Of a stretch of 64,000 bases of DNA, positions 17,121 to 25,024 are shown one piece after another. The stretch is from positions 62,001 to 126,000 of the forward strand of contig CAVZHO010000020.1 of NCBI GenBank assembly GCA_963775085.1, in the 5' to 3' direction. Under the pieces are notes generated by a model. That model made no database searches. It worked only from the letters and a program-made list of their open reading frames with translations, and was not told where the DNA came from. Positions within the stretch are counted from its first letter, which is position 1; the number at the start of each line of letters is the position of its first letter. The position numbers were made by a program, and so were the translations under genes. Source of the DNA: JAAFIP01 sp963775085 (GTDB taxonomy: Bacteria > Pseudomonadota > Gammaproteobacteria > Burkholderiales > Burkholderiaceae_C).

Positions 17121-18038
17121 CTAGTCTTGTACGCAAGCAGACCCCACACCCAACACTAACCCATCTTGCACGGCCGATGTCAGCCAGGCGCTGAGGTCAA
17201 ACGCAGGTTCAGTGGCGAGTGCCGCAGCGACGGACGCACCCACACTGGCCTGCGCCAGACCACTGCGCAGCAACGCGGCCTCACCAGCACCCACAGCGCG
17301 TGCACGCGGGGCATGGCCTTGTCGCCATACCAGCGCCGTTTGCCCGACACCAGCCGACAGTAACTGCGTGGCTTCGCTCAGATCTGGCACGGCCGCGTGC
17401 GCCTGCCAGATCGCCACCGTGGGGTAGCTGCTCTCCAGCAGCTGCGCCCCCGGTGCCAAACGCAAGAGCAATGACTCGGGTGGCTGGCTGGCCAGCAGCG
17501 CAAAGCTGGCGCTGTCTTGGTTGGCATCTGCGGCGCTGGCTACACTGTGCAGCGCCCATTCCAGCCGCGCTACATCGGGCAGATAAGGATGGTCAGATAC
17601 CAAATCAACCAAGGCGGGGGCGCTAGTCAAGTAGCTGACCAGCGCGCCGCCCCACTGCGCCAGGTCACCCCGCTCGGGCGGGTGGGCGGCCCACAGGTCA
17701 CGCGCCAGCATGGCAAAGGGCTCCTCGCCCAGCAGTTGCTGCAACACGGGGTAGGCCGCGAGCAGGGCACGCTCGGCCAGGGCGCTGGCGTTGGCGCGGT
17801 AGGCTTGCAAACCGCGTTGCAGTGTGTTTTGAGGATGATTTATGCCTGTAGTCCTTGTCAACAGGACGTAAGCAGCTATTAAATTAGTAGCGCTCTGAAT
17901 ACCTGGTGCCGCCAGTGCATGCAGTAAGGCTTGCTGCTGGAGCGCGAGTGCGCCTTGCTCGGCGCGAGCGCAGGCATGGGCATGGGTACTAGCGCCGGCA
18001 CTGGCATGAGCAGGAGAATGCGCTGGCGTTGTGGTCAT
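17121..18038 (-). CDS. bufC: DUF2063 protein, BufC-like partner of a MNIO enzyme
   Basis: 305 residues. The N-terminal part has a His- and Ala-rich leader and then a helical DUF2063 domain (QQALLHALAAPG, AERALLAAYPVLQQLLGEEPF, LARDLWAAHPPERGDLAQWG); the C-terminal part (from about 170) has HvfC/BufC-type features (LRLAPGAQLLESSYPTVAIW). In bufferin clusters this protein is thought to present or bind the precursor for the DUF692 enzyme. The ATG overlaps the bufB stop (ATGA). A dispersed repeat is translated in frame at about residues 49-66 (SATNLIAAYVLLTRTTG), within the DUF2063 domain. Function is inferred from family and operon. Confidence 0.82.
   Translation of the reverse strand: MTTTPAHSPAHASAGASTHAHACARAEQGALALQQQALLHALAAPGIQSATNLIAAYVLLTRTTGINHPQNTLQRGLQAYRANASALAERALLAAYPVLQQLLGEEPFAMLARDLWAAHPPERGDLAQWGGALVSYLTSAPALVDLVSDHPYLPDVARLEWALHSVASAADANQDSASFALLASQPPESLLLRLAPGAQLLESSYPTVAIWQAHAAVPDLSEATQLLSAGVGQTALVWRQGHAPRARAVGAGEAALLRSGLAQASVGASVAAALATEPAFDLSAWLTSAVQDGLVLGVGSACVQD
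17843..17893 (-). repeat. Dispersed palindromic repeat, copy 5 (inside bufC)
   Basis: Near-consensus copy in the sense orientation of bufC, translated as ATNLIAAYVLLTRTTG. This is the clearest example of a coding copy and can serve as the peptide consensus. Confidence 0.9.
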
Positions 18039-18895
18039 CCCGCCTCCTGCGAGTCCAGCGCCTGTGCACGCACGGCATCCGCCCGCTGCGCCTCGCACAG
18101 CAGCACGTCCAGCGCGGGCACCTGGGTATCCCACTCCACCAAGGCGGGCGGGTTACCAAAGCGTTGCACCGCGTGGGCATACAGCGCCCATACGGGTTCG
18201 CACACCCGCGCGCCGTGGTCGTCAATGACAATGTCGTCCAGTACGCAGTGGCCCGCCAGGTGCAGCTCACCGACGCAGCCTGCGTTCAGGCCGTTCAGCC
18301 ACTGGTGGGCCTGCTGCAGGGGCTCGCCTACGTGGCCTGCAATTTGGTCGTTCAGGGCATTGACGTAAATATTGTTCACGTCCAGCAAGATCTGGCAGCC
18401 GGTGCGCTGGCACAGGGTGTTTAAGAATTCGGTCTCGCTCATATCCGCCTGGGCAAACTGCACATAGGCGCTGAGGTTTTCTACCAGCAGCGGGCGCTGC
18501 AAGCGCTCCTGCACGCGCTGCACATTGGCGCACAGCGCATCGAGTGCGCCGTGGGTGAAGGGCAGGGGCAGCAGGTCGGCGGCATGCACCGTGCGCCCGG
18601 CGACCGTGCCTCTGGCAAAGCAGGCGTGGTCACTCACGCGGATCGGGTCGATCCGCTCAACCAGGCGTGCCAATTGGTCGAGGTGCCAATCGTCGATACC
18701 GAGTGCTGAACCGAGGGACAGGCCCACGCCGTGCAGGCTGATCGGGTAATGCGCGCGCGCGGCCTGCAGCGTGGCCAAGGCGGCACCGCCCTCCGCAAAA
18801 AAATTCTCGGAATGAACTTGCAAAAAACCGACCGGGGGCAGGCGCTGCAGCACCTGTGCATAGTGCGGGTGCCGCCAGCCGATGCCGGTGGCCAA
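18035..18895 (-). CDS. bufB: DUF692 multinuclear iron-dependent oxidase, BufB-like
   Basis: 286 residues of the DUF692/MNIO family, a TIM barrel that binds two or three irons. Recognisable parts: GIGWRHPHYAQVL, FLQVHSENFFAEGG, SLHGVGLSLGS, VSDHACFARG, LVENLSAYVQF, LDVNNIYVNALN and ELHLAGH with the metal-binding His, Glu, Asp and Asn set. MNIOs modify Cys residues of RiPP precursors; in bufferins they make thiooxazole groups. The gene lies 2 bases after the DUF2282 precursor gene and overlaps bufC, so the three form one transcription unit. Confidence 0.9.
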   Translation of the reverse strand: MATGIGWRHPHYAQVLQRLPPVGFLQVHSENFFAEGGAALATLQAARAHYPISLHGVGLSLGSALGIDDWHLDQLARLVERIDPIRVSDHACFARGTVAGRTVHAADLLPLPFTHGALDALCANVQRVQERLQRPLLVENLSAYVQFAQADMSETEFLNTLCQRTGCQILLDVNNIYVNALNDQIAGHVGEPLQQAHQWLNGLNAGCVGELHLAGHCVLDDIVIDDHGARVCEPVWALYAHAVQRFGNPPALVEWDTQVPALDVLLCEAQRADAVRAQALDSQEAG

Positions 18896-18897
18896 GG

Positions 18898-19227
18898 TCA
18901 GCTCTTTTTATCCATCCCCATCGGCATGTCGCCGCCTTTTTTCACGGGCTCGCCCTTTGCCATGGCGGCTTTTTTGGCTTGGTCCTGGCTCATGCCCTTC
19001 ATGGAGGCGCAGGTGCCCTTGGCCACATATTTCCACTCGCCGGGGTCTTTGTCCACCGCCGACTGGCCCGCGCAGGAATGCGTGCCGGCCAGGTTGGCGC
19101 AGTCGTTTTGGCCCACAGCGGCAATGCCGTAGCATTTTTCTTTGCCTTGTGCCACCGCCGGGGAAGCGACCAACAGGGTAGAGAGCAACGAGGCTGCAGC
19201 GGCAGCGATCAGGGTGGTTTGATTCAT
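18898..19227 (-). CDS. bufA: DUF2282 small protein, BufA1-like bufferin precursor
   Basis: 109 residues. A signal peptide (cleavage likely after AVA, residue 26) is followed by a small Cys-containing domain with C32, C43, C52 and C73 in the family pattern EKCYGIAAVGQNDCA, HSCAGQS, DPGEWKYVAKGTC, then a Lys- and Met-rich tail. DUF2282 proteins are the precursors of bufferins, periplasmic RiPPs whose modified Cys residues bind copper. ATG 19227 has a GGAGA site; the in-frame ATG at 19239 does not. It is the first gene of the bufABC operon. A DoxX-type bufD seen in other clusters is absent here. Confidence 0.88.
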   Translation of the reverse strand: MNQTTLIAAAAASLLSTLLVASPAVAQGKEKCYGIAAVGQNDCANLAGTHSCAGQSAVDKDPGEWKYVAKGTCASMKGMSQDQAKKAAMAKGEPVKKGGDMPMGMDKKS

Positions 19228-19337
19228 GGGGTTCTCCAAAAGGGGGTTTTACAAAATTACCTCGGCACCAGACTACCTACGCGCCATGTGCTTCGGTGAT
19301 GGTTTGGTCTGTATTCAACGCAGAAACTTACTGAATG

Positions 19338-19365
19338 GACGACTCTATCGTAGATGAAGGTTACA
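19338..19365 (-). promoter_or_regulatory. Possible ECF-type promoter of bufABC
   Basis: Reading toward bufA: TGTAACC (19359-19365), 17 bases, then CGTC (19338-19341). This resembles ECF promoters with a GTAACC -35 element and lies about 110 bases before bufA, overlapping the end of the TlpA gene. One site only, so tentative. Confidence 0.35.
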
Positions 19366-19927
19366 GCAAGTCAGCGATCGTGTCCCACACCTCAGCGGGA
19401 ATACGCCCGTTGTAGCGCTCGACCAGTTTCCCGTTCTTGCCAATCAGCAGGGTGGCGGGCAGTTGGCCGCGCGGCAGCAGCGCGGTGTTCAGGTTGTCGA
19501 TATAGCTGGGGTCACCGGTCCACATCTGCGTAAAGCGCTGCTTGAGCGGCACGGCCTTGTTGATGATGGCGTTGTAGCTCTCCACGTCTTGCATGCTTTT
19601 GTCCACGTTAACCAGCACCAGCTCAAAGGGTTGGTTGGCCCAGCCGCGGGCGTTCTCCCGCAGCTCGCGCATTTTGTCGCGGCACACGGCGCAGTCGGTC
19701 GACCAAAACATCACCAGCACCACCTTGCCCCGGGTGGAGGCCAGTAAAAACGGCTTTTTATCCAGTGTCAGGCCTGCGATATTGGGGGCGGGTGCGTCGG
19801 CCACCTTGGCAGCGGCCACGGCGGCGCCAGGGCTGGTTTGCGCCAGCGCCCCGCTGTGCATCCACAGCCCCGTGCTGATCAGCGCGCACAGGGCGCCGCT
19901 TGCTATTGAGAAAAACCGATGTGCCAT
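19361..19927 (-). CDS. TlpA-like periplasmic thioredoxin-fold protein
   Basis: 188 residues: a signal peptide (cleavage near ALAQ, residue 30), then a TlpA/AhpC-TSA type thioredoxin fold. KVVLVMFWSTDCAVCRDKM carries the active CxxC (C79, C82), and GQLPATLLIGKNGKLVERYNG has the cis-Pro. The role is thiol reduction or disulfide exchange in the periplasm. It lies 134 bases upstream of bufA on the same strand and is divergent from the ECF sigma gene, sharing a 73-base intergenic region with it. Its link to bufferin Cys chemistry is an inference from position. Confidence 0.85.
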   Translation of the reverse strand: MAHRFFSIASGALCALISTGLWMHSGALAQTSPGAAVAAAKVADAPAPNIAGLTLDKKPFLLASTRGKVVLVMFWSTDCAVCRDKMRELRENARGWANQPFELVLVNVDKSMQDVESYNAIINKAVPLKQRFTQMWTGDPSYIDNLNTALLPRGQLPATLLIGKNGKLVERYNGRIPAEVWDTIADLL

Positions 19928-20000
19928 ACCAAGACCCCTTTCGTGTAACTCCTGGTATTGTCGCTAAGATGCGCGAGTTATTACAAAAATAGTACCCCCC

Positions 20001-20573
20001 ATGAATTTTGAAACCGATGTTGCCGCCCTGCGCACCTATTTGCTGCGCTTTGCGCGCCTGCAACTGCGCAACGAGGCCTGGGCCGAAGACGCGGTGTCCG
20101 AGACGATGCTGGCCGCGATTGCCAAGCCGCAGTCCTTTGCCGGGCAGTCGCAGCTGAAAACCTGGCTGGTAGGTATTTTGAAGCACAAGGTGGTGGACGC
20201 GCTGCGCGCCAACCTGCGCGAGGTCAACGCCAGCGACATCTTCCCGGACCGCGAGGGCGATGAATTGGACGCGATCGGCTTCAAGCCGGATGGCCATTTT
20301 TTAGAAGCCCCGGCCCAATGGGGCAACCCCGACCAGGACCTGAGCCAACAGCAGTTCATGGCGGTGATGGATGCCTGCGTGGCCAGGCTGCCGCCGGTGC
20401 AGGGGCGGCTGTTTCTCATGCGTGAATGGCTGGAGATGGATGCCGACGAGGTGTGTAAGGAATTGAATATCACCGCGACCAACCTCTACGTGCAATTGCA
20501 CCGCGCCCGCCTGCGCCTGCGTGAATGCCTGGAGTTGAACTGGTTTGGCCAGCACAAGCCGGTAGCCGCTTAA
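20001..20573 (+). CDS. ECF-type sigma-70 family RNA polymerase sigma factor
   Basis: 190 residues with regions 2 and 4 only. Region 2: TYLLRFARLQLRNEAWAEDAVSETMLAAI and LKTWLVGILKHKVVDALR; region 4: LPPVQGRLFLMREWLEMDADEVCKELNITATNLYVQLHRARLRL. It would redirect RNA polymerase to stress genes. No Shine-Dalgarno sequence precedes the ATG (AGTACCCCCC). The small zinc-finger protein gene 71 bases downstream is the probable anti-sigma factor. The divergent TlpA and bufABC genes are candidate targets. Confidence 0.88.
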   Translation: MNFETDVAALRTYLLRFARLQLRNEAWAEDAVSETMLAAIAKPQSFAGQSQLKTWLVGILKHKVVDALRANLREVNASDIFPDREGDELDAIGFKPDGHFLEAPAQWGNPDQDLSQQQFMAVMDACVARLPPVQGRLFLMREWLEMDADEVCKELNITATNLYVQLHRARLRLRECLELNWFGQHKPVAA

Positions 20574-20644
20574 AGGGTGTCGCGTCGTTTTTCCATGCGC
20601 TTTCTCATTGTCTTGCTACCTTGTTTGAATTATTAATCGTTGCC

Positions 20645-20899
20645 ATGTTGAATTACCCCTTCCACCGTTCGTGTAAAGAAGTTGCTGCTCTGGTGGTGGC
20701 GCGGGAAGACCGCGACCTGAATGTGAGCGAGAAGTTGGCCTTGCGCACCCATATGCTGATCTGCAAGGCCTGCCCGGATTTTGAAAAGCAAATCCTCACC
20801 ATGCGCAACGCCATGCGCCAGTGGCGCAACTATGCGGGGGATGCCAGCCCGTCGGCGCAACCCTCTGCGTCCAGCGCCACCGACAAACCTGCCAGATAG
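20645..20899 (+). CDS. Small zinc-finger (zf-HC2) putative anti-sigma factor
   Basis: 84 residues, soluble, without a membrane segment. The motif RTHMLICKACPDF supplies His36, Cys40 and Cys43 of the HxxxCxxC zinc site, and Cys10 is the likely fourth ligand, as in zinc-binding anti-sigma proteins. It follows the sigma gene on the same strand. A metal or redox signal releasing the sigma factor would fit. Its 3' end overlaps the end of the convergent receptor gene by 70 bases. Confidence 0.8.
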   Translation: MLNYPFHRSCKEVAALVVAREDRDLNVSEKLALRTHMLICKACPDFEKQILTMRNAMRQWRNYAGDASPSAQPSASSATDKPAR

Positions 20900-21795
20900 T
20901 CCAGCCCCAGGACGGCGCGGCTGCCATACCAGCTGAGCAGTTCGCCATCGACCAGTTGCACCTGGGCGTGCGGCAACCAGTTTTGCACCTGCGCGAGGTG
21001 CGAGGCATTGAAACAGTAGGGCTCGGAGGAGAGCAGCACGCGGTCGATCTGCGCCAGCCACGGCTCGTCACCCAAAAGCACCGGGTAACGTGCCGCGCCG
21101 GGTGTGTGCCTGCCGTCGCCGCCCTCCAGTGCAGGCCAGGTCTGCCAGCCAATCAGGCCCAGCATGCGGCTGATATAGGTGTCCCGCGCCACGGTCATCC
21201 AGGGGTCCTGCCAGATCAGGTACAGCACGCGTTGAGGGCGGCGTTGGCTGCGCCCGGCTTCGAGTGCCCGTAAACGCGTAAAAACCTGCTGTTTTAGTGC
21301 CGTAGTCCTTGTCATTAGGTCATTTACAGCTATTAAATTAGTAGCGCGTAGAGGGTCGGGCCCGGCGTTGCGGGTGGGCTCGGTCAACGCCGCCGCAAAA
21401 GTACCTGCTAGCTGGTCGATCAGCGCCAGATTGTCCAGCGGTGTTTGCGGATGCGTCACCACCACCTGGGGCACCCATTCGCGCAGGGCATCGACCGTGC
21501 TTTTCTCGTTTTCGTCCACATTCACTATTAAATGTGTGGGCGCTAACTTGCGGATTTTATCAATGTTAACGGTCTTGGTGCCGCCCACCTTGGGTATCGC
21601 GGCCACACGCTGTGCCGGGTGGATGCAATAGCCCGTGCGCCCCACCACATAGTCTGCCAGGCCCATCTCCACGATCAACTCGGTGATGCTGGGCACCAGG
21701 CAAACGATGCGTAAAGGCGACACTAATGAAACAGGTATAAATGCAGGGTTCGACACGAAAGCCAATTTTCGCGCATAATGCAAGGGCATTCCCAC
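20830..21795 (-). CDS. Helical-backbone metal receptor / BtuF-like substrate-binding fold protein
   Basis: 321 residues. The fold is that of TroA/BtuF-type binding proteins: RIVCLVPSITELIVEMGLADYVVGRTGYC, IPKVGGTKTVNIDKIRKLAPTHLIVNVDEN, then the long backbone helix and RVLYLIWQDPWMTV, ISRMLGLIGW. There is no clear signal peptide, so it may act in the cytoplasm; related proteins are annotated as cobalamin-binding proteins. No ABC transporter genes are adjacent. A dispersed repeat is translated at about residues 150-166 (ATNLIAVNDLMTRTTA). The real start may be downstream, near the Val before SLVSPLRIV. The 3' end overlaps the anti-sigma gene. Confidence 0.75.
   Translation of the reverse strand: MGMPLHYARKLAFVSNPAFIPVSLVSPLRIVCLVPSITELIVEMGLADYVVGRTGYCIHPAQRVAAIPKVGGTKTVNIDKIRKLAPTHLIVNVDENEKSTVDALREWVPQVVVTHPQTPLDNLALIDQLAGTFAAALTEPTRNAGPDPLRATNLIAVNDLMTRTTALKQQVFTRLRALEAGRSQRRPQRVLYLIWQDPWMTVARDTYISRMLGLIGWQTWPALEGGDGRHTPGAARYPVLLGDEPWLAQIDRVLLSSEPYCFNASHLAQVQNWLPHAQVQLVDGELLSWYGSRAVLGLDYLAGLSVALDAEGCADGLASPA
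21299..21347 (-). repeat. Dispersed palindromic repeat, copy 6 (inside BtuF-like gene)
   Basis: Sense-orientation copy relative to the gene, with a diverged hairpin arm (AGGTC for AGGAC). It is translated in the same frame as the copies in bufC and mnmE. Confidence 0.85.
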
Positions 21796-21852
21796 GATTT
21801 TGTGGAAATGTGGTTGGTGATCGGATAAGTTTCGTGCATAAAGTGTTTGCTA

Positions 21853-21892
21853 GGGACTCCATCGCTTTTTATTTGTGATTGATAGGAGTCCC
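21853..21892 (+). promoter_or_regulatory. Leader hairpin covering the ribosome binding site of the RRM gene
   Basis: A perfect 8-bp inverted repeat GGGACTCC (21853-21860) and GGAGTCCC (21885-21892) with a 24-base A/T-rich loop. The GGAG in the right arm is the Shine-Dalgarno sequence, 8 bases before ATG 21897, so folding would hide it. Confidence 0.6.
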
Positions 21893-21896
21893 ATTC

Positions 21897-22403
21897 ATGG
21901 GCAATAAACTGTACGTTGGCAATTTGCCATATTCTGTTCGCGACGAAGACCTGCACCAGGCATTCTCCGCATTTGGCTCTGTGACCAGCGCTAAAGTGAT
22001 GATGGAGCGCGATACCGGTCGTTCAAAAGGCTTCGGCTTTGTTGAAATGTCCAGCGACGCTGAGGCTTTGGCCGGCGTTGAAGGCATGAACGGTCAACAA
22101 CTCGATGGCCGCGCCATCGTAGTGAACGAGGCTCGCCCGATGGAAGCCCGTCCTCCCCGCACCGGCGGCGGTGGCTTTGGTGGTGGCGGCGGTGGTCGTA
22201 GCGGCGGTGGCGGCTACGGCGGCGGCGGCGGTGGTGGTGGATACGGCGGTGGCGGTGGCGGCGGTCGCTCCGGTGGCGGCGGCTACGGCGGCGGCGCTGG
22301 TGGTGGCGGCGGCGGTGACGGCGGCGGTTTCCGCAGCCCGTACGGCGGCGGCGGTCGCTCTGGCGGCGGTGCTGGCGGCGGCGGTGGTCGCGGCGGTTAC
22401 TAA
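21897..22403 (+). CDS. Glycine-rich RNA-binding protein (single RRM)
   Basis: 168 residues. Residues 1-82 are one RRM with RNP2 KLYVGNLPY and RNP1 KGFGFVEM. The rest is a Gly-rich tail with repeated GGGGYGGG and GGGGRSGGG units and scattered Arg, Ser and Tyr. Such proteins in proteobacteria and cyanobacteria are often cold-induced RNA chaperones. The ATG at 21897 follows GGAG, which is held in a leader hairpin (21853-21892). An in-frame ATG at 21879 lies within the hairpin loop and is discarded. A strong terminator follows, so it is monocistronic. Confidence 0.92.
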   Translation: MGNKLYVGNLPYSVRDEDLHQAFSAFGSVTSAKVMMERDTGRSKGFGFVEMSSDAEALAGVEGMNGQQLDGRAIVVNEARPMEARPPRTGGGGFGGGGGGRSGGGGYGGGGGGGGYGGGGGGGRSGGGGYGGGAGGGGGGDGGGFRSPYGGGGRSGGGAGGGGGRGGY

Positions 22404-22432
22404 TCCCCCAAGCATCACCTTGTGTGATTCGT

Positions 22433-22459
22433 AAAAAAGCCCCGTTTCGGGGCTTTTTT
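22433..22459 (+). terminator. Intrinsic terminator after the RRM gene
   Basis: Stem AAAAAAGCCCCG/CGGGGCTTTTTT with a TTT loop; the A and T tracts make it work in both directions. Confidence 0.9.
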
Positions 22460-22634
22460 GTGGGCGTTTACTTTGGCAGGCCTGCGCCCTGCCGCCCGCA
22501 GGGAGCGTAGCGCCTTAAAATGGACGCGCCTTAAACCCTGCGTTCAAAGTTGATCTTCTGAAACTTCCTCTATCAAAGTAAAGTCAAGACTTGCATCACT
22601 TGCAGAATTTGCACATTCCGGATACAAAGCACCC

Positions 22635-23399
22635 ATGGGATTTATCAATTGGCTGTTAGCCAAACCACCGGCTCCCCCCGCGCAGCCCGCGCAGGGGTTG
22701 GCGCGCCCTGGCTTGGTACGTACGTCACGGCCGGGCAGCGCGGCGCAGGGTGCACCAGGCCCGGCCCCGGTTCAAAAGGCTTCCGCCAAACCGGCACTGT
22801 CTGCATCCCAGCAAGAGCGCCGGGTCGAGCGCAACGCACGCCGCGATGACCTGTTTCAAGTGGTGCGCGAGTCGATGGTGCGCGCTGGGGTCATGTCGTC
22901 CACCTTCAAATTCAAGGTACTTCCGCTGGACCAACTGGGTCGGACCTTTTTGGTAATGATCGATCTGGCCGCTGAATACGGCGGCGAGACCGGCAAGCTC
23001 AACGAAGTAGAGGCCCTGATCACCCGGGGTGCCAAAAACCGCCACGCCATCGCGGTGCAGGGCGTGTACTGGCGCTTTTATGAGCCCGACAATGTGCACG
23101 AGGCCCGCGTGGCCGCCACAACAGGGCCCGCGCCTTTGTTTGATCTGGGGGCCAATCTGCGCACCCATTCGCAGCCTTCCATGCCGGCCTCTCACCTGGC
23201 CGCTGCGCGCGCGGCCACGCAGGCCGTCCCGGCCGAAAAAGTCGCAGGCAAGGCCGCCAAAGCCGCCGCTCCCATGACCGCCTCCATGGCAGCCATCCAT
23301 AACAAGCTGTTGCTTACGGGCTATGAGTCAACCGAGTTTGTTGACCCCGACGAACCTGGCCAGGCGCTGAGCCCCACGCAGTACGGAGACATGCGTTAG
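22635..23399 (+). CDS. Conserved hypothetical protein
   Basis: 254 residues, not recognised. MGFINWLLAKPPAPPAQ is followed by a Pro- and Ala-rich unstructured part to about residue 55, a structured centre (about 60-160: RDDLFQVVRESMVRAGVMSS, FKFKVLPLDQLGRTFLVMIDL, VYWRFYEPD), and an Ala- and Lys-rich tail with FVDPDEPGQALSPTQYGDMR at the end. There is no signal peptide or membrane helix. It precedes apt by 20 bases and may be cotranscribed with it. Codon use is like that of its neighbours, which supports a real gene. Confidence 0.7.
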   Translation: MGFINWLLAKPPAPPAQPAQGLARPGLVRTSRPGSAAQGAPGPAPVQKASAKPALSASQQERRVERNARRDDLFQVVRESMVRAGVMSSTFKFKVLPLDQLGRTFLVMIDLAAEYGGETGKLNEVEALITRGAKNRHAIAVQGVYWRFYEPDNVHEARVAATTGPAPLFDLGANLRTHSQPSMPASHLAAARAATQAVPAEKVAGKAAKAAAPMTASMAAIHNKLLLTGYESTEFVDPDEPGQALSPTQYGDMR

Positions 23400-23419
23400 A
23401 GCCTGCTCTGGCACCCGGT

Positions 23420-23977
23420 ATGCACACTGCCCCCGCCGTCACCGACTACCTGCGCAGCCATATCCGCACCGTGCCCGACTGGCCCGCGCCGGGGGTGCAG
23501 TTTCGCGACATCACGCCACTCTTGCAAAACCCACGTGTGTTTCGCGTACTGATCGATGCCTTTGTGCACCGCTACATGGACCCGGCGCTACGCCCCGACG
23601 TGGTGGCCGGGCTGGACGCGCGCGGTTTTATTTTGGGCGCGGTGGTGGCGTATGAATTGAACGTTGGTTTTGTACCGATACGTAAAAAAGGCAAGCTGCC
23701 ATTTACCACTGTAGAGGAAACCTACGAGCTGGAATACGGCAGCGCCACCGTCGAGCTGCATACCGATGCCGTCCACCCAGGCCAGCGCGTGCTGCTGATC
23801 GACGACCTGATCGCCACCGGCGGCACCATGATGGCAGGCAAACGACTGCTGGAGAAACTCGGTGCCACCGTGATGGAGGGTGCCGCCATTGTCGACCTGC
23901 CCGAGCTGCAAGGCTCGGCCAAACTGCGGCAAGCGGGCCTGCCGTTGTTCACCTTGGTGGATTTTGCAGGGCATTAG
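23420..23977 (+). CDS. apt: Adenine phosphoribosyltransferase
   Basis: 185 residues of the type I phosphoribosyltransferase fold: PDWPAPGVQFRDITPLLQNP at the start, GLDARGFILG, FVPIRKKGKLP and the PRPP-binding loop VLLIDDLIATGGTM. It salvages adenine to AMP. The protein is full length. Confidence 0.95.
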   Translation: MHTAPAVTDYLRSHIRTVPDWPAPGVQFRDITPLLQNPRVFRVLIDAFVHRYMDPALRPDVVAGLDARGFILGAVVAYELNVGFVPIRKKGKLPFTTVEETYELEYGSATVELHTDAVHPGQRVLLIDDLIATGGTMMAGKRLLEKLGATVMEGAAIVDLPELQGSAKLRQAGLPLFTLVDFAGH

Positions 23978-24109
23978 CCAAGGTGTAGTCTTTACCCGGG
24001 GTTACAAAGCCTTCATCACCTCTTACACCAGTGTGTGTACCTTATGCAGTGCACGGGCGTTGAATACCCAGTGCAGAACGCGTCCTTTGGCGCAGCAGAA
24101 AGGGTCACG

Positions 24110-24964
24110 ATGAGTGCAACGATTTCTTCCATGGGGGGCATGAACCCCAAAGTGGGCAAGGTGCCAGAGCCGCAAGCCAAGACCAAGCCTTTGTGGGCCG
24201 CCATCGGCGTGTTGGGGGTGAGTGTGCTGGCGATGGGTGCCAGCCTGATTCACATCAGCAATCGCCCCGCTGAGCCGGTGGCCTTGTCCAGCAATGCAAG
24301 CGGCACGCGTGCCACCGTGGCAGGCAATGCCGCGGGCTTACAGGCACCTGGCGGCGTGACCGGGATGGATGGTGGCAACAGCATGATCACCGAGACCAAG
24401 GATGGACGAGCCATTCCTTCGACCGCCAAGGTGTATGACCAGAGTGTGAAGCCTGCTCCGAAAAAAGTAGTGAAACCGGTGGAGCAGCGGGTGGCCGCAG
24501 CCCCGGTGACCCGTGCGGCCAACGCACCCGTCATCAGCTCGGGCGTGCCTGCCGTGGCGATGGGTACGCCCCAAAGCGCCGTGCAAACCGCCCCTGCGCC
24601 GGTGGTGGCGCAAGCGCCAGCCAGACCGGTGTGTGCCAACTGCGGCACCATTGAAGCCGTCACCCCCATCACGCGGGCAGGCAAGGGTGCCAGTGGGGTG
24701 GGAACCGTCGCCGGCGGCGTACTGGGGGGGGTACTGGGCCACCAGGTCGGCAATGGGAGCGGCAAGGATCTGGCCACGGTGCTGGGTGCCGTTGGGGGTG
24801 CCGTGGCAGGCAACGAAGTTGAGAAAAGGGTCAAGCGAGAAACGGTGTACTCCGTGCGCGTACACATGCAAGACGGCAGCACCCGCACCGTCGAGCAGGC
24901 CAGCGCACCCGCCGTGGGGGCGAAGGTGCGGGTCGAGGGCAGTACGCTGCGTGTGGATGGCTGA
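24110..24964 (+). CDS. Membrane-anchored glycine-zipper (2TM/SlyB-like) protein
   Basis: 284 residues: one membrane segment (LWAAIGVLGVSVLAMGASLIH, split about residues 28-48), a Pro/Ala/Val-rich periplasmic linker, then CANCGTIEAVTPI and a glycine-zipper pair (GVGTVAGGVLGGVLGHQVGN, LATVLGAVGGAVAGNEVEK) followed by a beta domain VYSVRVHMQDGSTRTVEQ. This C-terminal layout is that of the SlyB/PcP outer-membrane lipoprotein family, here tethered to the inner membrane. Start 24110 has an AGAAAGGG site; the longer open frame is discarded. Confidence 0.82.
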   Translation: MSATISSMGGMNPKVGKVPEPQAKTKPLWAAIGVLGVSVLAMGASLIHISNRPAEPVALSSNASGTRATVAGNAAGLQAPGGVTGMDGGNSMITETKDGRAIPSTAKVYDQSVKPAPKKVVKPVEQRVAAAPVTRAANAPVISSGVPAVAMGTPQSAVQTAPAPVVAQAPARPVCANCGTIEAVTPITRAGKGASGVGTVAGGVLGGVLGHQVGNGSGKDLATVLGAVGGAVAGNEVEKRVKRETVYSVRVHMQDGSTRTVEQASAPAVGAKVRVEGSTLRVDG

Positions 24965-25024
24965 GGCGGATGGCCCGCAGGCTCCTGAGCTGGTGGGTGG
25001 CGCACCACCCCAGGAGCGGCGCGC

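Noticed and set aside
22171..22434. Ala/Val-rich frame overlapping the RRM protein's glycine tail
   Set aside because: It is a frame shadow of GGN repeats.
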